DNA of 8,333 bases from JAZQHR01 sp045540815 (lineage in GTDB: Bacteria; Bacillota; Clostridia; UMGS1810). The translations under genes were made by a program, and so were the position numbers. Of the stretch, positions 6,932-8,333 are shown piece after piece; positions within the stretch are counted from its first letter, which is position 1; each line of letters begins with the position of its first letter. The stretch covers positions 1 to 8,333 of the forward strand of contig JAZQHY010000050.1 of the NCBI GenBank assembly GCA_045540815.1. The letters run 5' to 3'. A model generated the notes under the pieces. That model did not search any database. It saw only the letters and a program-made list of their open reading frames with translations, and had not been told where the DNA came from.

Positions 6932-7693
6932 TTACTCACCTCTAAGCCTTGTTCTTACTACCTCGTATATCATAAGCGAGCCTGCAACCGATGCGTTAAG
7001 CGAAGTAATCTCGCCAAGCATTGGTATGGTAACCAAGAAGTCGCACTTTTCCTTAACTATATTAGATATACCCTCGCCTTCACTGCCTATAACGATGGCA
7101 ACGTTTCCGCTAAAGTCGTGCGTATGAATTGTTCTGTCGCCGTCCATATCTGCACCAACTACCCATACTCCGTTTTTCTTTAGCTTCTCAATGGTCTGGG
7201 CAATATTTGACACACGCGCTACAGGAGTGTATTCCACCGCGCCTGCGCTTGTCTTTGCCACAACTGATGATAATCCTACACTACGTCTTTTTGGTATGAT
7301 TACTCCGTGAACGCCTGCGGCATTACAGGTACGAAGAATTGAGCCTAAGTTATGCGGGTCGGTTATCTCGTCTGCGATAACTATAAAGTTATTTTCGCCT
7401 TTTTCTACGGCAATATTTAAAATATCTTCAACGCTTACATATTCCTTTACAGGTGTAACAGCTATAACACCCTGATGAGATTTGGTTTCACTCATCATAT
7501 CAAGTTTCTTTTTATCAACTTCTGTTATAACTATTTTAGCCTTTTTGGCAAGAGATATAATTTTGTTTATTGAGCCATTTTTTTCGCCCGACTGAATATA
7601 CAGCCTGTCTATCTCTCTGCCTGACTTAAGCGCCTCCATAACGGGATTTCTGCCCTCTAGTAAATCGCTTTTCTTTTCATTTGAAAAATCCAT
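6932..7693 (-). CDS. rlmB: 23S rRNA (guanosine-2'-O-)-methyltransferase RlmB, SpoU/TrmH family
   Basis: This is an AdoMet-dependent SPOUT-class 2'-O-methyltransferase that modifies the peptidyl-transferase-loop guanosine (G2251 in E. coli numbering) of 23S rRNA. The 253 residues match the family length. The N-terminal substrate-binding domain begins with LLEGRNPVMEAL at 11-22 and runs to about 80. The catalytic domain shows SpoU motif 1 (DPHNLGSILRT, 112-122, with Asn115 and Arg121), motif 2 (VIGSEGEGIS, 201-210) and motif 3 (IPMLGEITSLNASVAGS, 223-239, with Asn233); these form the knotted cofactor site. The ATG has AGGAG six bases upstream. It is the first gene after the lysC terminator and abuts copA with no gap. 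Paralogues such as TrmH-like proteins exist, but the full N-terminal domain and motif spacing favour RlmB. The target site is by family assignment only. Confidence 0.93.
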   Translation of the reverse strand: MDFSNEKKSDLLEGRNPVMEALKSGREIDRLYIQSGEKNGSINKIISLAKKAKIVITEVDKKKLDMMSETKSHQGVIAVTPVKEYVSVEDILNIAVEKGENNFIVIADEITDPHNLGSILRTCNAAGVHGVIIPKRRSVGLSSVVAKTSAGAVEYTPVARVSNIAQTIEKLKKNGVWVVGADMDGDRTIHTHDFSGNVAIVIGSEGEGISNIVKEKCDFLVTIPMLGEITSLNASVAGSLMIYEVVRTRLRGE

Positions 7694-7716
7694 ATTTATC
7701 TCCTACATATAGTACT

Positions 7717-7746
7717 AAAAAGGAACACAAAAATGTGTCCCTTTTT
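7717..7746 (-). terminator. Intrinsic terminator after lysC
   Basis: A 13-bp stem (arms 7717-7729 and 7734-7746) with a four-base loop begins 19 nt after the lysC stop codon. In the minus-strand RNA it reads A5, GGGACACA, U4 loop, UGUGUUCC, U5; the one plus-strand A-C mismatch becomes a G-U pair in this direction. The GC-containing core followed by five U fits a rho-independent terminator. The A-tract in front makes weaker activity on the opposite strand possible, but no convergent gene is present. Confidence 0.85.
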
Positions 7747-7765
7747 ATATTTTTCAAGTTATATT

Positions 7766-8333
7766 TTACGCAAAATTGAATTTGTCGTGGATAACCTTAA
7801 CAGCTCTTTCTGCATCCTTCTCTGCTATAAGAACAGATACCTTTACTTCTGATGTAGAAATCATATTAATGTTTATATCTGCATCGTAAAGTGCTTCAAA
7901 CATTGTAGCTGCAACGCCTGGGTTATTTACCATACCAGCGCCAACGATTGATACCTTTGATACATCTTCAGATGTTTTAATATCCTTATAACCGATATTT
8001 TCCTTTGCTTCTTCAAGTATAGCTACAGCATCATTTAGATTTGAACGTGTAACAGTGAAGCTGATATCCTTTGATGAATCTCTACCGATAGACTGTAAGA
8101 TTATATCTACGTTTATTCCTTTTTTAGCTAGAAGTGAGAATATTTTAAATGCCGCACCTGGCTTATCCTCTATATCACATAGTGCAATTCTTGCAACATC
8201 ATTATCTCTGGCAACGCCTCTTACCAACATTTTTTCCACAGATTTTACCTCCCTTACAATGGTTCCTTCATTTTTGTTAAGACTTGATCTTACGCATAGG
8301 TTTACGTTATATTTTTTAGCCATTTCTACTGAT
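7766..8333 (-). CDS. lysC: Aspartate kinase (LysC), C-terminal regulatory part; 5' end beyond window
   Basis: Aspartate kinase phosphorylates L-aspartate, the first step to lysine, threonine, methionine and diaminopimelate. Only about 188 residues of an expected 400 or so are inside; the kinase domain is off the right edge. The frame stays open upstream of the ATG at 8323, where SVE precedes MAKKYNV as in full-length aspartokinases, so that ATG is internal. The visible part ends the catalytic domain (NVNLCVRSSLNKNEGT) and then holds two ACT domains. The first runs from ARIALCDIEDKPGAA. The second runs from KVSIVGAGMVNNPGVAA to the conserved STSEVKVSVLI. These bind the feedback inhibitor, probably lysine, with or without threonine. 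The layout resembles Bacillus AKII and Corynebacterium LysC. A strong internal ribosome binding site at 8248-8253 precedes an in-frame GTG (8237-8239), which could give a separate 157-residue beta subunit. A terminator follows the stop. Confidence 0.95.
   Translation of the reverse strand, partial: SVEMAKKYNVNLCVRSSLNKNEGTIVREVKSVEKMLVRGVARDNDVARIALCDIEDKPGAAFKIFSLLAKKGINVDIILQSIGRDSSKDISFTVTRSNLNDAVAILEEAKENIGYKDIKTSEDVSKVSIVGAGMVNNPGVAATMFEALYDADININMISTSEVKVSVLIAEKDAERAVKVIHDKFNFA
8237..8253 (-). promoter_or_regulatory. Internal ribosome binding site and GTG start for a probable LysC beta subunit
   Basis: Inside lysC the minus strand reads AAGGGAGGT, then bases to an in-frame GTG; GGGAGG (8248-8253) is eight bases from the GTG (8237-8239). 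The product would be 157 residues (8239-7766): essentially the two ACT domains, beginning VEKMLVRGVA with Met as first residue. From memory, the Bacillus subtilis AKII beta subunit starts at the aligned place (MEQNLIVRGIA) and the Corynebacterium one close by; both come from in-frame internal starts. The sequence features are seen directly; use of the site is inferred. Confidence 0.6.

Noticed and set aside
7703..7714. TACATATAGTA resembling a CopY cop box (TACANNTGTA), or TACTAT as a -10 for rlmB
   Set aside because: The half-sites do not match the cop-box symmetry, and a start from this -10 would fall within the ribosome binding site with no matching -35.
8321..8323. ATG at 8323 as the true start of a short ACT-domain protein
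   Set aside because: The frame is open to the window edge with SVE before it, matching full-length aspartokinase, and no ribosome binding site is seen in the ten bases available upstream.

Overview
The window reads as a piece of a low-GC chromosome from a clostridial-type Firmicute. The signs are AT-rich third positions with frequent ATA and AGA codons, strong GGAGG-like ribosome binding sites, GTG and TTG starts, short intergenic gaps, and the gene families themselves (a Bacillus-type LysC, a UPF0237/UPF0210 pair, an adaptor with a Gly/Met-rich tail). This is inferred from sequence character only; no 16S rRNA or other species marker is present. All eight genes lie on the minus strand, so transcription runs from high to low coordinates, and coding density is very high. 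No tRNA, rRNA, CRISPR array, insertion sequence or phage gene was seen.

In transcription order, the window opens inside an aspartate kinase gene (8333-7766), of which only the C-terminal regulatory half with two ACT domains is present. It ends at a good intrinsic terminator (7717-7746). A tightly packed five-gene cluster follows: rlmB (23S rRNA 2'-O-methyltransferase), copA (Cu(I)-exporting P1B ATPase), a GDT1/UPF0016 cation exporter of probable Mn2+ specificity, a UPF0237 ACT-domain protein and a UPF0210 PFL-family protein. The junctions are 0, 15, -4 and 12 nt, and several ribosome binding sites lie inside or on the stop of the preceding gene, so this is almost certainly one transcript. A second hairpin (2340-2377) closes it. 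A probable promoter (2275-2305) then drives an export operon: a large membrane-anchored HlyD/MacA-type adaptor and a MacB/LolD-class ABC ATPase that runs off the left edge. The permease expected with them would lie beyond the window.

Functionally, the middle cluster joins rRNA modification, copper export and probable manganese export with a conserved protein pair of unknown function. The left operon is an ABC export or tripartite-like efflux system. The most informative observations are three. First, an internal Shine-Dalgarno plus GTG inside lysC sits where Bacillus and Corynebacterium start a separate beta subunit. Second, the adaptor contains a tandem duplication of the whole lipoyl/hairpin/barrel module, with a constant 189-residue offset through the lipoyl parts. 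Third, the UPF0237-UPF0210 pair is translationally coupled to metal exporters. Nothing in the window is clearly a wholly new system; the last point is the best candidate for unexplained biology.
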